14,313 nucleotides of DNA from an uncultured Flavihumibacter sp. (lineage in GTDB: Bacteria; Bacteroidota; Bacteroidia; Chitinophagales; Chitinophagaceae). A program made the position numbers and the translations under genes. A model generated the notes under the pieces. The model made no database searches and had not been told where the DNA came from. It was given only the letters and a program-made list of their open reading frames with translations. Positions 1 to 7,235 of the stretch are shown here, one piece after another. The DNA lies in NCBI GenBank assembly GCA_946481605.1, contig CAMLPA010000035.1:1-14313 (forward strand), written 5' to 3'. Each line of letters begins with the position of its first letter. Within the stretch, counting starts at the first letter, position 1.

Positions 1-1
1 G

Positions 2-1459
2 ATGAAAAAATTCCTTGACGAGAATTTTCTGCTGCAAACGCCCACAGCGCAACGTTTGTACCATGAATACGCGGCAAAAATGCCGATTATAGATTACCAT
101 TGCCACCTCTCTCCCGAGCAGATGGCGAACGACCATGTTTTTGGCAACCTCACCCAGGCCTGGCTGTATGGCGACCACTATAAATGGCGCGCCATGCGTA
201 CCAATGGGGTGAATGAAAGTTATATTACCGGCAACCGTTCCGATAAAGAGAAGTTTGACCAGTGGGCCGCTACAGTGCCTTACACAATGCGCAACCCATT
301 GTACCACTGGACACACTTGGAATTGCAGCGTTATTTTGATGAAAGCCGCATTCTGAACAGCGATACAGCTACGGATATCTATAACAGTTGTTCTGAGAAA
401 ATCAGCAGTGCCGATTATTCCATTCGCAACCTGCTGGGGAAAATGAACGTGAAACTGATCTGCACCACGGATGATCCGCTGGACGATCTGGCTTTTCACC
501 AGCAAATGAAGGCGGGAGGCACTGCTTTGAAAGTGCTGCCTGCTTTTCGGCCGGATGCCGCCATGGCGGCAGACACGCCGCAGAAGTTCAGCGCTTATGT
601 GAACAAGCTGGAGGCCATAACAAATATTTCCATCGACAACTTTGATACCTTCCTGGATGCTTTGAAGCAGCGCCACGACTACTTCGCAGCCAATGGCTGC
701 TCCGTTTCGGACCATGGTCTCGAGGAAATTTACGCGGATGAGTACACAGAAGTGGAGGTTGCTTCCATCTTCGATCGCATACGCAAGGGCGTGAGTGTGC
801 CGCTGACGGATATCCGTAAATTCAAATCGGCCATGCTGTACATTTTCGCCGTATGGGATTGGGAGAAAGGATGGGTACAGCAATACCACCTTGGCGCTAT
901 CCGCAACAACAACAGCCGCATGATGAAGGTGCTGGGGCCGGACACCGGTTGGGATTCCATTGGGGATTTCAGCCATGCGGTCGCCGTGGCGAAGTTCCTC
1001 AACCGGTTAGATACGGAGGATAAACTCGCGCAAACCATTCTGTACAACCTTAATCCCGCTGATAACGAGTTGATGGCCACCATGATCGGCAACTTCAACG
1101 ATGGATCTGTTCCCGGAAAAATACAATGGGGCTCCGGTTGGTGGTTCCTCGACCAGAAAGACGGGATGACCCGCCAAATCAATGCATTGTCTAATATGGG
1201 ATTGCTGAGCCGCTTCATCGGGATGCTTACCGATTCGCGGAGTTTCCTCTCTTTCCCGCGCCACGAGTATTTCCGCAGGCTACTCTGCAACCTCTTCGGG
1301 GACGATATAGAGAACGGGGAACTGCCTAACGACCTGCCCTGGGTGGGAAAACTGGTGCAGGACATCTGTTTCAACAATGCGCAACATTATTTTGGCTGGC
1401 AGCAGCTTATTTCAAACGATATAAATACTGAAAAACAAGCGATAGCGGCACATTTGTAG
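2..1459 (+). CDS. uxaC: Glucuronate (uronate) isomerase
   Basis: Cytoplasmic enzyme that interconverts D-glucuronate with D-fructuronate and D-galacturonate with D-tagaturonate, the first intracellular step of hexuronate breakdown. The 485-residue product matches the usual family length of about 470. The metal-binding HCH motif of this amidohydrolase-superfamily member is at residues 33-35, followed by a conserved segment through about residue 70. Further family-like segments are TTDDP (155-159), HLGAIRNNN (296-304) and the C-terminal DSR...RHEYFRR block (411-426), whose Asp411 is the probable metal ligand. Only one base precedes the ATG, so an upstream start cannot be excluded, but the N-terminus reads like the family start. 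An exuT-like permease gene follows after 46 nt, giving an uptake/isomerise pair. Any uxaB, uxuA or uxuB genes would lie outside the window to the left. Confidence 0.96.
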   Translation: MKKFLDENFLLQTPTAQRLYHEYAAKMPIIDYHCHLSPEQMANDHVFGNLTQAWLYGDHYKWRAMRTNGVNESYITGNRSDKEKFDQWAATVPYTMRNPLYHWTHLELQRYFDESRILNSDTATDIYNSCSEKISSADYSIRNLLGKMNVKLICTTDDPLDDLAFHQQMKAGGTALKVLPAFRPDAAMAADTPQKFSAYVNKLEAITNISIDNFDTFLDALKQRHDYFAANGCSVSDHGLEEIYADEYTEVEVASIFDRIRKGVSVPLTDIRKFKSAMLYIFAVWDWEKGWVQQYHLGAIRNNNSRMMKVLGPDTGWDSIGDFSHAVAVAKFLNRLDTEDKLAQTILYNLNPADNELMATMIGNFNDGSVPGKIQWGSGWWFLDQKDGMTRQINALSNMGLLSRFIGMLTDSRSFLSFPRHEYFRRLLCNLFGDDIENGELPNDLPWVGKLVQDICFNNAQHYFGWQQLISNDINTEKQAIAAHL

Positions 1460-1466
1460 CCGCTAT
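1442..1466 (+). other. Perfect 8-bp hairpin across the uxaC stop codon
   Basis: ATAGCGGC (1442-1449) and GCCGCTAT (1459-1466) are exact reverse complements around a 9-nt loop. The stem takes in the last base of the uxaC stop codon. A run of five T lies a little further on (1473-1477), separated from the stem by six bases. It could be a weak terminator or attenuator, or a 3'-end stabilising hairpin that makes uxaC more abundant than the transporter message. The gap between stem and T-run argues against a strong terminator. Confidence 0.5.
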
Positions 1467-1505
1467 GTGCTATTTTTAAGCCTTCACCAAATAACCGATT
1501 GCTAA

Positions 1506-2933
1506 ATGACCCAGAAAATTGGCTCTTTCCGCTGGACGATCTGCGCCTTACTGTTTTTCGCCACCACGATCAATTACCTGGACCGGCAGGTGCTTTCCCT
1601 TACCTGGAAAGACTTTATCGTTCCAGAGTTTCATTGGACAAATACAGATTACGGCAACATCACCGCCCTGTTCTCCATTTTTTACGCGGTAGGTATGCTG
1701 TTCGCCGGACGGTTTGTAGACTGGATGGATACTAAAAAAGGATTTCTGTGGGCAATTGGTGTTTGGTCAATAGGCGCCTGTTTACACGCTTTCTGTGGAA
1801 TCGCCACATCAGGTATCCTTACGGGGGAGTGGTTCGTTGGGTTTGAAGGCGCTAAAGAAGCCATTGCTACTGTAAACGATGTTTCCAGGGTAATCAGCGT
1901 AAGTGTGGCGCTTTTTATATTTGCCCGTTTTGTACTCGCGATAGGGGAGGCGGGGAACTTTCCTGCAGCCATCAAGGCTACGGCTGAATATTTCCCCAAG
2001 AAAGACAGGGCGCTTTCCACCAGTATTTTTAATGCTGGCGCCACAGTAGGAGCGCTGCTCGCCCCGGTAACCATTCCGTTTATCGCGAAAGCCTGGGGCT
2101 GGGAGATGTCTTTCATCATCATAGGGGCACTGGGGTTTGTGTGGATGGGTTTCTGGATATTCGTTTATAAAAAGCCTGAATCGCACCCCAAAGTAAGTGC
2201 GGCGGAGCTGGCTTATATACAACAGGATTCCCTGCATGAACCGCCGGTTGTGGTGCCCGTTTCAGGGAAGCAGGTTTCTTTCATAGATTGTTTCAAACAC
2301 AGGCAGACCTGGGCCTTTGCTTTCGGAAAATTCATGACCGATGGGGTATGGTGGTTCTTCCTGTTCTGGATGCCGGCTTACCTGAGCTCGGTGTATGGCC
2401 TCGACTCTACGCAAAGCGCTCCCCAGATATTTGTATTGTACCTGCTCACCTTGCTTTCCATTTTCGGCGGGTGGCTTCCAACTTTCTTTGTAGAAAAAAA
2501 GGGGATGAATCCTTACAACGGCAGGATGAAGGCAATGCTCATCTTCGCATTTTTCCCACTGCTGGCGCTGTTTGCCCAGCCGCTGGGCAGTGTGTCGGTA
2601 TGGATACCCGTTATCATCATCGGTATTGCTGGTGCGGCGCACCAGGCTTGGTCTGCAAACATCTTCTCCACGGTGGGGGATATGTTTCCGAAATCAGCGA
2701 TTGCCACCATTACCGGTATTGGTGGCATGGCCGGTGGCCTGGGTTCTTTTCTGATCAACAAGGGATCGGGAACACTTTTCGACCATGCAAGTCTTACGAA
2801 TATGAAGTTTATGGGCTTTGAAGGGATTGAAGCCGGCTACTTTATCATCTTTTCCATCTGCTCTGTGGCTTACCTGATCGGATGGGTTGTAATGAAATCC
2901 CTTGTTCCCAAAATGAAAATGGTGGAGATCTAA
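1506..2933 (+). CDS. exuT: MFS hexuronate transporter (ExuT-like)
   Basis: Inner-membrane major facilitator superfamily permease of the anion:cation symporter type, expected to import glucuronate and galacturonate with protons for the adjacent isomerase. The 475-residue product has about twelve hydrophobic segments. NYLDRQ (23-28) in the first segment is typical of ExuT/GudP-like proteins, and GRFVDWMDTKKG (68-79) is the MFS motif A loop between segments 2 and 3. GEAGNFPAA (147-155), with the following YFPKKDRA, is the family's segment 4-5 signature. A stretch at roughly 100-135 between segments 3 and 4 is longer than in E. coli ExuT. The ATG at 1506 places NYLDRQ where expected. The gene follows uxaC by 46 nt and ends 105 nt before an intrinsic terminator. 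The substrate is inferred from the neighbour and the family; another sugar acid is possible. Confidence 0.88.
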   Translation: MTQKIGSFRWTICALLFFATTINYLDRQVLSLTWKDFIVPEFHWTNTDYGNITALFSIFYAVGMLFAGRFVDWMDTKKGFLWAIGVWSIGACLHAFCGIATSGILTGEWFVGFEGAKEAIATVNDVSRVISVSVALFIFARFVLAIGEAGNFPAAIKATAEYFPKKDRALSTSIFNAGATVGALLAPVTIPFIAKAWGWEMSFIIIGALGFVWMGFWIFVYKKPESHPKVSAAELAYIQQDSLHEPPVVVPVSGKQVSFIDCFKHRQTWAFAFGKFMTDGVWWFFLFWMPAYLSSVYGLDSTQSAPQIFVLYLLTLLSIFGGWLPTFFVEKKGMNPYNGRMKAMLIFAFFPLLALFAQPLGSVSVWIPVIIIGIAGAAHQAWSANIFSTVGDMFPKSAIATITGIGGMAGGLGSFLINKGSGTLFDHASLTNMKFMGFEGIEAGYFIIFSICSVAYLIGWVVMKSLVPKMKMVEI

Positions 2934-3037
2934 CAGTTTCACTATTACTTAACACTTAGGTGTCGTGTTTTATCCGACATTTGTGGAACAAACAACGAAT
3001 AATTTAAAATTTCTCATAAGCAGTTAGTTTTGGTTAC

Positions 3038-3065
3038 GGGCGGATATTCTTATCTGCCCTTTTTT
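3038..3065 (+). terminator. Intrinsic terminator after the uxaC-exuT operon
   Basis: GGGCGGATA (3038-3046) pairs with TATCTGCCC (3051-3059), a 9-bp stem with one G-T wobble and a TTCT loop, followed directly by six T (3060-3065). It lies about 105 nt past the exuT stop and separates the uronate genes from the glycan cluster. Confidence 0.85.
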
Positions 3066-3183
3066 ATGCCCGGAACTTTCGTTTCGCCTACTTACGGAGG
3101 CTACCCATGCCCGATAACATTTCATTAACCACCTGTTTTTATTGCTTAAAAAGAATTTTCCGCGAAGCGCCGGATAGCATGTC

Positions 3184-3203
3184 TATCACACAAATATGTG
3201 ATA
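3184..3203. promoter_or_regulatory. Perfect 7-6-7 inverted repeat, candidate operator
   Basis: TATCACA (3184-3190), six bases (CAAATA), then TGTGATA (3197-3203): exact inverted arms in a 20-nt element. Its geometry suits a dimeric helix-turn-helix regulator. It lies about 30 nt upstream of the first promoter-like element, a place suited to an activator. The half-sites hold the TCACA/TGTGA words of CRP-type sites but in the opposite order, so it should not be called a CRP site. Confidence 0.45.
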
Positions 3204-3234
3204 CTGTGTGAATAAAAATACCATTAACCGGTAA

Positions 3235-3264
3235 TTGTTTTACCATATTTTCTTCCCATCTTTG
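3235..3264 (+). promoter_or_regulatory. Candidate Bacteroidota-type promoter P1
   Basis: TTG (3235-3237), a 19-nt spacer, and CATCTTTG (3257-3264), which differs from TAnnTTTG at one base. The predicted start near 3271 would give a leader of about 260 nt ahead of the receiver gene. Confidence 0.4.
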
Positions 3265-3287
3265 ACCCTGAAAAAAATCGGCAGATA

Positions 3288-3318
3288 TTTGGATTTCTGA
3301 AATTTGTTATTATCTTAG
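3288..3318 (+). promoter_or_regulatory. Candidate Bacteroidota-type promoter P2
   Basis: TTTG (3288-3291), a 19-nt spacer, and TATCTTAG (3311-3318), one base off TAnnTTTG. The predicted start near 3325 leaves a leader of about 205 nt. P1 and P2 are alternatives or tandem promoters; sequence alone does not decide. Confidence 0.4.
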
Positions 3319-3479
3319 CCTTCGAATTGGTATGGATAACAGAAATCTCCACTGATTTTTTCCTCTCCCACATCCATTGAAACAAACCTCTGAAACATTC
3401 TAATATTGCCTGTCATTTAGGAACAAGTATCCTGAAAGCCATTACCGATTTCCAATTCTATATGAGCCGTTTCTTCCAA

Positions 3480-3520
3480 AGTTAAGTCTATGAAATGCCG
3501 ACTAATCCGTTCACTTAACT
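3480..3520 (+). promoter_or_regulatory. Leader inverted repeat next to the receiver start codon
   Basis: AGTTAAGT (3480-3487) and ACTTAACT (3513-3520) are perfect 8-bp inverted arms separated by 25 nt, ending 9 nt before the ATG at 3530. In RNA this would be a weak AT-rich hairpin at the ribosome landing site; in DNA it could be a protein-binding site. Confidence 0.35.
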
Positions 3521-3529
3521 ACTTAGGAA

Positions 3530-3937
3530 ATGAAACCTCTTATTTTAGCAATAGACGACAGCAAGGCAATACGCTTCCTGTTACAGACCATCCTTGGCAA
3601 AAAATACCAGGTGGTAACCGCGGCAGACGCAGCTTCGGCCATGTTCTGGCTTTCTAAAAAGAATTTCCCGGAACTGATCCTGGCAGATGCGCAGTTGCCC
3701 GACATGGAGAACTGGGAGTTGATCGCTAACCTGAGGAGCAGTTATATATACAGGGAGATTCCCATGGTGGTACTTTCTTCACTCAGTATGGAGCATACAG
3801 AAAGTAACTGCCGCCAGCTTGGCGTGGACAAATTCTTCCTCAAACCATTTAATCCCATTCACCTTATAGAAACGATCGATCAGCTTGTCAACGAAAAGGT
3901 ACCCGGCCCCAAAGCCAGGTTCCCACAGGCAATCTAA
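3530..3937 (+). CDS. Stand-alone response-regulator receiver protein
   Basis: Single-domain CheY-like receiver, 135 residues, with no DNA-binding or enzymatic output domain. All key receiver residues are visible: the acidic pair Asp9-Asp10 (IDDS), phospho-acceptor Asp53 in LILADAQLPD, Ser83 at the Ser/Thr switch position in VVLSS, and Lys105 in the LKPF motif. Phosphorylation at Asp53 by an unlinked histidine kinase is therefore likely. About 20 residues follow the fold (KVPGPKARFPQAI), too short for an output domain. The start follows TAGGAA, a poor ribosome site but usual for this phylum. The next gene begins 22 nt downstream and encodes a sugar transferase with its own receiver-like domain, so an operon and a functional partnership are likely. 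The partner is inferred, not shown. Confidence 0.9.
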   Translation: MKPLILAIDDSKAIRFLLQTILGKKYQVVTAADAASAMFWLSKKNFPELILADAQLPDMENWELIANLRSSYIYREIPMVVLSSLSMEHTESNCRQLGVDKFFLKPFNPIHLIETIDQLVNEKVPGPKARFPQAI

Positions 3938-3959
3938 TCACCACCAAACCTGACCTCAC

Positions 3960-5105
3960 ATGAAACAGATCGACACACTCTTCACGCAAAAAACCAGTCC
4001 TACCTACGTTAAGCGCGTAGCTGTGGCCGGGCCGAAGAAAAAAACACTGGAAGGCTCCTACCTCTACATTGGTAAGGATTTCCAGTATACCAACAGTCTG
4101 ATGGAAGGATTCAGCAGCAGCTACTACTTCGAGAATTTCTTCTCGGCGCTGAAAGTGTTGCCGCGTTTGGATGATTTGCAAACCCTTCCCGAACTGATTC
4201 TGTTTGATGGAAACCAGGCTTGGCAGGAAATTGAAATATTCCTTCAGAAAATAAAAGAAATTTCCGACCTGGCAGGTGTACCTGTACTTGCGGAAGTGAA
4301 AGATTGCACCGAAGGACAGATCAACAAATTACAGAACCACCCCGCGGTAGATGACCTTATCGTAGTGAGAGAATCCGCAGCCAGTTTGCGTAAGAAAGTC
4401 GCTTTTCTCCGCAAAATGAAAGAGAACGAAAAGGAATTGATGATAGAAGATCGCCTGGAAACCGAATTTCCCAGGGAGTTAAACCTGAATTATTTCCTGA
4501 AACGCGGCTTCGATCTCACCATTTCCGGCAGTTTGCTGCTGTTGTTGTCCCCGATCTTTATTCTGATTGCTATCGCGATCCGTCTCGAATCAAAAGGAAA
4601 TATCTTTTACGTTTCCCCACGCGCCGGGAGAGGATATAAAGTATTCAAATTTTATAAGTTCCGTACCATGGTGGCCGATGCCGACCGCAAGGTTACAGAA
4701 CTGTTGCACCTGAACCAGTATGGTGTAAATACGGGACAGCCCGTGTTCTTCAAAGTGAGCAATGATCCCCGCATCACAAGAATCGGTGCTTTTCTCAGGA
4801 ACACAAGTATTGATGAACTTCCTCAACTGATCAACGTATTCCTCGGCGATATGTCGTTGGTAGGTAATCGCCCGCTGCCACTCTATGAAGCCGCTACGCT
4901 TACTTCAAATGAATACGCGGCCCGTTTCCTGGCACCTGCAGGCATCACAGGGCTGTGGCAGATCAAAAAAAGAGGAGACAGCAACATGTCGATCCAGGAG
5001 CGTATTAACCTGGATATAGATTACGCCGCACGCCACAATTTCATGTACGATCTCTGGATCATCGCCAATACCCCATCAGCATTGCTGCAAAAAGAAAACG
5101 TATAA
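3960..5105 (+). CDS. Phosphoglycosyl transferase with N-terminal pseudo-receiver domain
   Basis: Inner-membrane bacterial sugar transferase (WcaJ/WbaP/PglC catalytic family) that moves a sugar-1-phosphate from a nucleotide sugar to polyprenyl phosphate, starting glycan assembly. The 381-residue protein has two parts. Residues 175-381 are the catalytic module: a membrane segment at about 184-207, KFRTM (233-237), the DELPQL dyad Asp285-Glu286, VGNRPLP (301-307) and GITGLWQI (328-335). Residues 30-152 read as a degenerate receiver. LPELILFDGNQ, with Asp83 at the phospho-acceptor position, lines up with FPELILADAQ of the preceding protein, but the acidic pair is reduced to GKD (38-40) and the beta-5 Lys-Pro is missing. 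Classic WcaJ/WbaP enzymes instead carry several N-terminal membrane segments and a CoA-binding-like domain. The sugar substrate cannot be read. Confidence is high for the enzyme and moderate for the N-terminal domain. Confidence 0.92.
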   Translation: MKQIDTLFTQKTSPTYVKRVAVAGPKKKTLEGSYLYIGKDFQYTNSLMEGFSSSYYFENFFSALKVLPRLDDLQTLPELILFDGNQAWQEIEIFLQKIKEISDLAGVPVLAEVKDCTEGQINKLQNHPAVDDLIVVRESAASLRKKVAFLRKMKENEKELMIEDRLETEFPRELNLNYFLKRGFDLTISGSLLLLLSPIFILIAIAIRLESKGNIFYVSPRAGRGYKVFKFYKFRTMVADADRKVTELLHLNQYGVNTGQPVFFKVSNDPRITRIGAFLRNTSIDELPQLINVFLGDMSLVGNRPLPLYEAATLTSNEYAARFLAPAGITGLWQIKKRGDSNMSIQERINLDIDYAARHNFMYDLWIIANTPSALLQKENV

Positions 5106-5179
5106 TAAGATAGCTATATTTGAAGTTTATTGCTATTTTGTTGCCTCATTAGTCCGCGCTTACCTCAAAAGAAAGAACA
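5106..5179 (+). promoter_or_regulatory. Intergenic gap with a perfect TAnnTTTG box
   Basis: The 74-nt gap before the GT2 gene holds TATATTTG (5115-5122), a perfect match to the Bacteroidota -7 element, but no TTG lies at the expected distance upstream. It may be a weak internal promoter for the downstream glycan genes. There is no terminator in the gap, so readthrough from the transferase gene is also likely. Confidence 0.3.
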
Positions 5180-6085
5180 ATGTTAAAGGGTAATCCTTTA
5201 ATATCGGTGGTTGCATTGAATTGGAACACACCCGATATTACCTGTGACTTCCTGCGCTCCGTGCAACAACATTCCGAAGGAGTGAATGTTGAAATGATTC
5301 TGGTAGACAATGCCTCTACCGTGGATGCCACCCTGCGTTTCCAGGAAGTTTATCCAGGTATTAAAGTGATCAGGAACAAGGAGAACCTAGGTTTTGCCGG
5401 CGGAAATAATGTTGGCATCAGGGCAGCAAAAGGAGACTATATCTTCATTGTTAACAACGATACAGAATTTACCCCTGGCTTGCTGGAGACCCTGCTTCAG
5501 CCATTTTCATCAGACCAATCCATTGGTGTGGTTTGCCCCAAAATCCGCTTTTTTGACCGGCCCGACACCATTCAATACGCAGGTTTTAATCCCATCAATA
5601 CTTTTACCGGCCGTACTGAAGCGGTTGGTAACCGCCAGGTAGACGATGGACAATTCGATCGTCCGGGCTATACCCATGGGGCCCACGGTTGCGCCATGAT
5701 GGTAAAGAAGGAAGTGATCGATAAAGTAGGTGCTTTTCCTGAAAGTTTTTTCCTTTATTATGAAGAATGGGACTGGAGCGCACGGATACTCAGGGCAGGG
5801 TATAAAATATATTTTCAGCCGAAGGCGCTGATTTTTCATAAAGAGTCTATGTCTGTTGGGAAACAGAATCCCATGAAAGTATACTACCAGACCAGGAACA
5901 GGATACTTTATATGCGGCGGAACTCGCCATTCATGCACAGGCTGGTTTTTTTCGGGTTCTTTGGTTTCTTTGCATTGCCGAAGGCCATTTTCCGCTACAC
6001 GGTTTCACGTCAGTTCAATCATCTCCGTTCATTTCTGAAAGGAATTGCGTGGAATTTCACTTCATCTAAATATTCCCCCGTATAA
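5180..6085 (+). CDS. Family 2 glycosyltransferase (rhamnosyltransferase-like)
   Basis: Predicted cytoplasmic inverting GT-A enzyme that adds one sugar to a lipid-linked or growing glycan. The 301-residue protein opens with the nucleotide-binding strand ISVVALNWN (8-16), then LVDNAS (41-46) and NLGFAGGNN (69-77), the signature of the RfbF/WcaE-like branch of GT2. NNDTE (92-96) stands at the DXD metal/nucleotide position, and EEWDWSAR (195-202) is the catalytic-base region, often EDxD in relatives. A basic, hydrophobic C-terminus (about 250-275) may anchor it to the membrane. The start is preceded by A-rich sequence without a Shine-Dalgarno. Its TAA overlaps the ATG of the next gene by one base (TAATG), so translational coupling is likely. 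Donor and acceptor are unknown; rhamnose is common in this branch but not proven. Confidence 0.92.
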   Translation: MLKGNPLISVVALNWNTPDITCDFLRSVQQHSEGVNVEMILVDNASTVDATLRFQEVYPGIKVIRNKENLGFAGGNNVGIRAAKGDYIFIVNNDTEFTPGLLETLLQPFSSDQSIGVVCPKIRFFDRPDTIQYAGFNPINTFTGRTEAVGNRQVDDGQFDRPGYTHGAHGCAMMVKKEVIDKVGAFPESFFLYYEEWDWSARILRAGYKIYFQPKALIFHKESMSVGKQNPMKVYYQTRNRILYMRRNSPFMHRLVFFGFFGFFALPKAIFRYTVSRQFNHLRSFLKGIAWNFTSSKYSPV

Positions 6086-7218
6086 TGAAGCAGCAGATCA
6101 AGATACTGGAATGTATCCGTCAGGGTAAGATAGGGGGAGGTGAATCACATTTGCTTAGTTTGGTGGAGAACCTTAACCGCCAGCAATATGAGCCTGTTGT
6201 ATTGTCTTTCACGGATGGGCCCATGGTGAAGCGGCTGGAAGAGATGAACGTTAAGACCCATGTGATCCATACTGAAAAGCCTTTTGATGTAAGGAAATGG
6301 CGGCAGGTGAAGCGTTTTCTCCATAAGGAGGGGGTGAAGCTGGTACATGCACACGGCACACGGGCTTGCTCGAATGTGTTGTGGGCCGCCCGTTCGTTAA
6401 AAATTCCTGTGATTTATACGATACATGGCTGGTCATTTCACCGCGACCAGCACCCGGTGGTGCAGCGGATGAGAATTATGGGTGAGCGGTACCTTACTGC
6501 CAATGCCCAGGTGAACATTGCAGTATCTGAATCAAACCGGGCCTCTGGTAAGGAGCGTATTCCGGCCCTCAACGCCGTAGTGGTCAACAATGGGATCAAC
6601 CGGCAGAAATTCACACCTGAAAGAAAATTATCGGACATAAGAGCCGAACTCGGAATAAAACCTGAGGAAAAACTGGTGCTTTTCATCGCCCGCTTCACGG
6701 CACATAAGCAACCAATAACACTGATCCGGGCCTTTGCGGAAGCGATAAAAGTCCAGCCCGATCTTCGTTTGCTGATGGTGGGCGATGGCGACCAGAAAGA
6801 AGAGGCACTTGCGTTGGTGCAGGCACTTGGCCTGGGCGACCGGGTCATCTTTCAATCGTTCCGGCAGGATGTTCCCGATGTATTGGGGGCATCAGATATC
6901 TTTGTACTGCCTTCCCTTTGGGAAGGGTTGCCGATCGGATTACTGGAAGCCATGGCCATGGGCAAGGCTGTAATTGCAACGAAAGTGGATGGCACAGTAG
7001 AGGTGTTACAGCATAGAGAGAACGGCATCATGGTAGAGCCTGGGAATGCAGAAGCGCTGAAAGAGGCCATGCTGGAACTTGGCCAGGACGAAACTTTGCG
7101 AATTAATTTTGGTCGGAAGGCACTTGAAACCGTCGAAAAACGTTTCAATGCAGTGTATATGACCCGGGAAATAGAAAATATTTACGAGAAACTGTTGAAG
7201 GACGGTTCTCCCTCATAA
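6085..7218 (+). CDS. Family 4 glycosyltransferase
   Basis: Predicted retaining GT-B enzyme acting at the cytoplasmic face of the membrane, adding a sugar to the glycan begun by the upstream transferases. The 377-residue length is normal. The N-terminal acceptor domain shows the GGGESH loop (17-22) and VHAHGTRA (87-94). The C-terminal donor domain shows IARFTAHKQP (201-210) with Arg203 and Lys208 at phosphate-binding positions, LLMVGDGDQ (229-237), and the EX7E motif Glu280-Glu288 within EGLPIGLLEAM. VDGTVEVLQHRENGIMV continues the usual donor-site loop. The ATG overlaps the previous stop by one base. The exact sugar cannot be read. Confidence 0.94.
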   Translation: MKQQIKILECIRQGKIGGGESHLLSLVENLNRQQYEPVVLSFTDGPMVKRLEEMNVKTHVIHTEKPFDVRKWRQVKRFLHKEGVKLVHAHGTRACSNVLWAARSLKIPVIYTIHGWSFHRDQHPVVQRMRIMGERYLTANAQVNIAVSESNRASGKERIPALNAVVVNNGINRQKFTPERKLSDIRAELGIKPEEKLVLFIARFTAHKQPITLIRAFAEAIKVQPDLRLLMVGDGDQKEEALALVQALGLGDRVIFQSFRQDVPDVLGASDIFVLPSLWEGLPIGLLEAMAMGKAVIATKVDGTVEVLQHRENGIMVEPGNAEALKEAMLELGQDETLRINFGRKALETVEKRFNAVYMTREIENIYEKLLKDGSPS

Positions 7219-7235
7219 ACCTTAATCAGGAAACC

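Larger units (their letters stand above)
2934..3529. other. 596-nt intergenic region between exuT and the receiver gene
   Basis: I found no convincing coding frame here. It holds the exuT terminator (3038-3065), an inverted repeat at 3184-3203, two promoter-like elements (3235-3264 and 3288-3318) and a leader inverted repeat at 3480-3520. The 3330-3475 part is AT-rich leader without a structure I would stand behind. The length, against gaps mostly of 10-75 nt downstream, suggests that control of the glycan cluster is concentrated here. Confidence 0.7.

Noticed and set aside
730..1377. Long open frame on the minus strand inside uxaC
   Set aside because: It is antisense to a clear uxaC coding frame; its translation has no domain signal and the composition of a shadow frame.
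2952..2979. Two short competing hairpins (ACAC/GTGT and TGTCG/CGACA) after exuT
   Set aside because: Arms of 4-5 bp are expected by chance; the real terminator lies further downstream at 3038.
3158..3174. GC-rich imperfect hairpin (TCCGCG/CGCCGGA) with a T-run on the minus strand
   Set aside because: The stem has a bulged base, the T-run does not adjoin it, and no minus-strand gene needs a terminator here.
3184..3203. Reading the inverted repeat as a CRP site
   Set aside because: The CRP half-sites run TGTGA-N6-TCACA; here the order is reversed, so only a generic dimeric site is supported.
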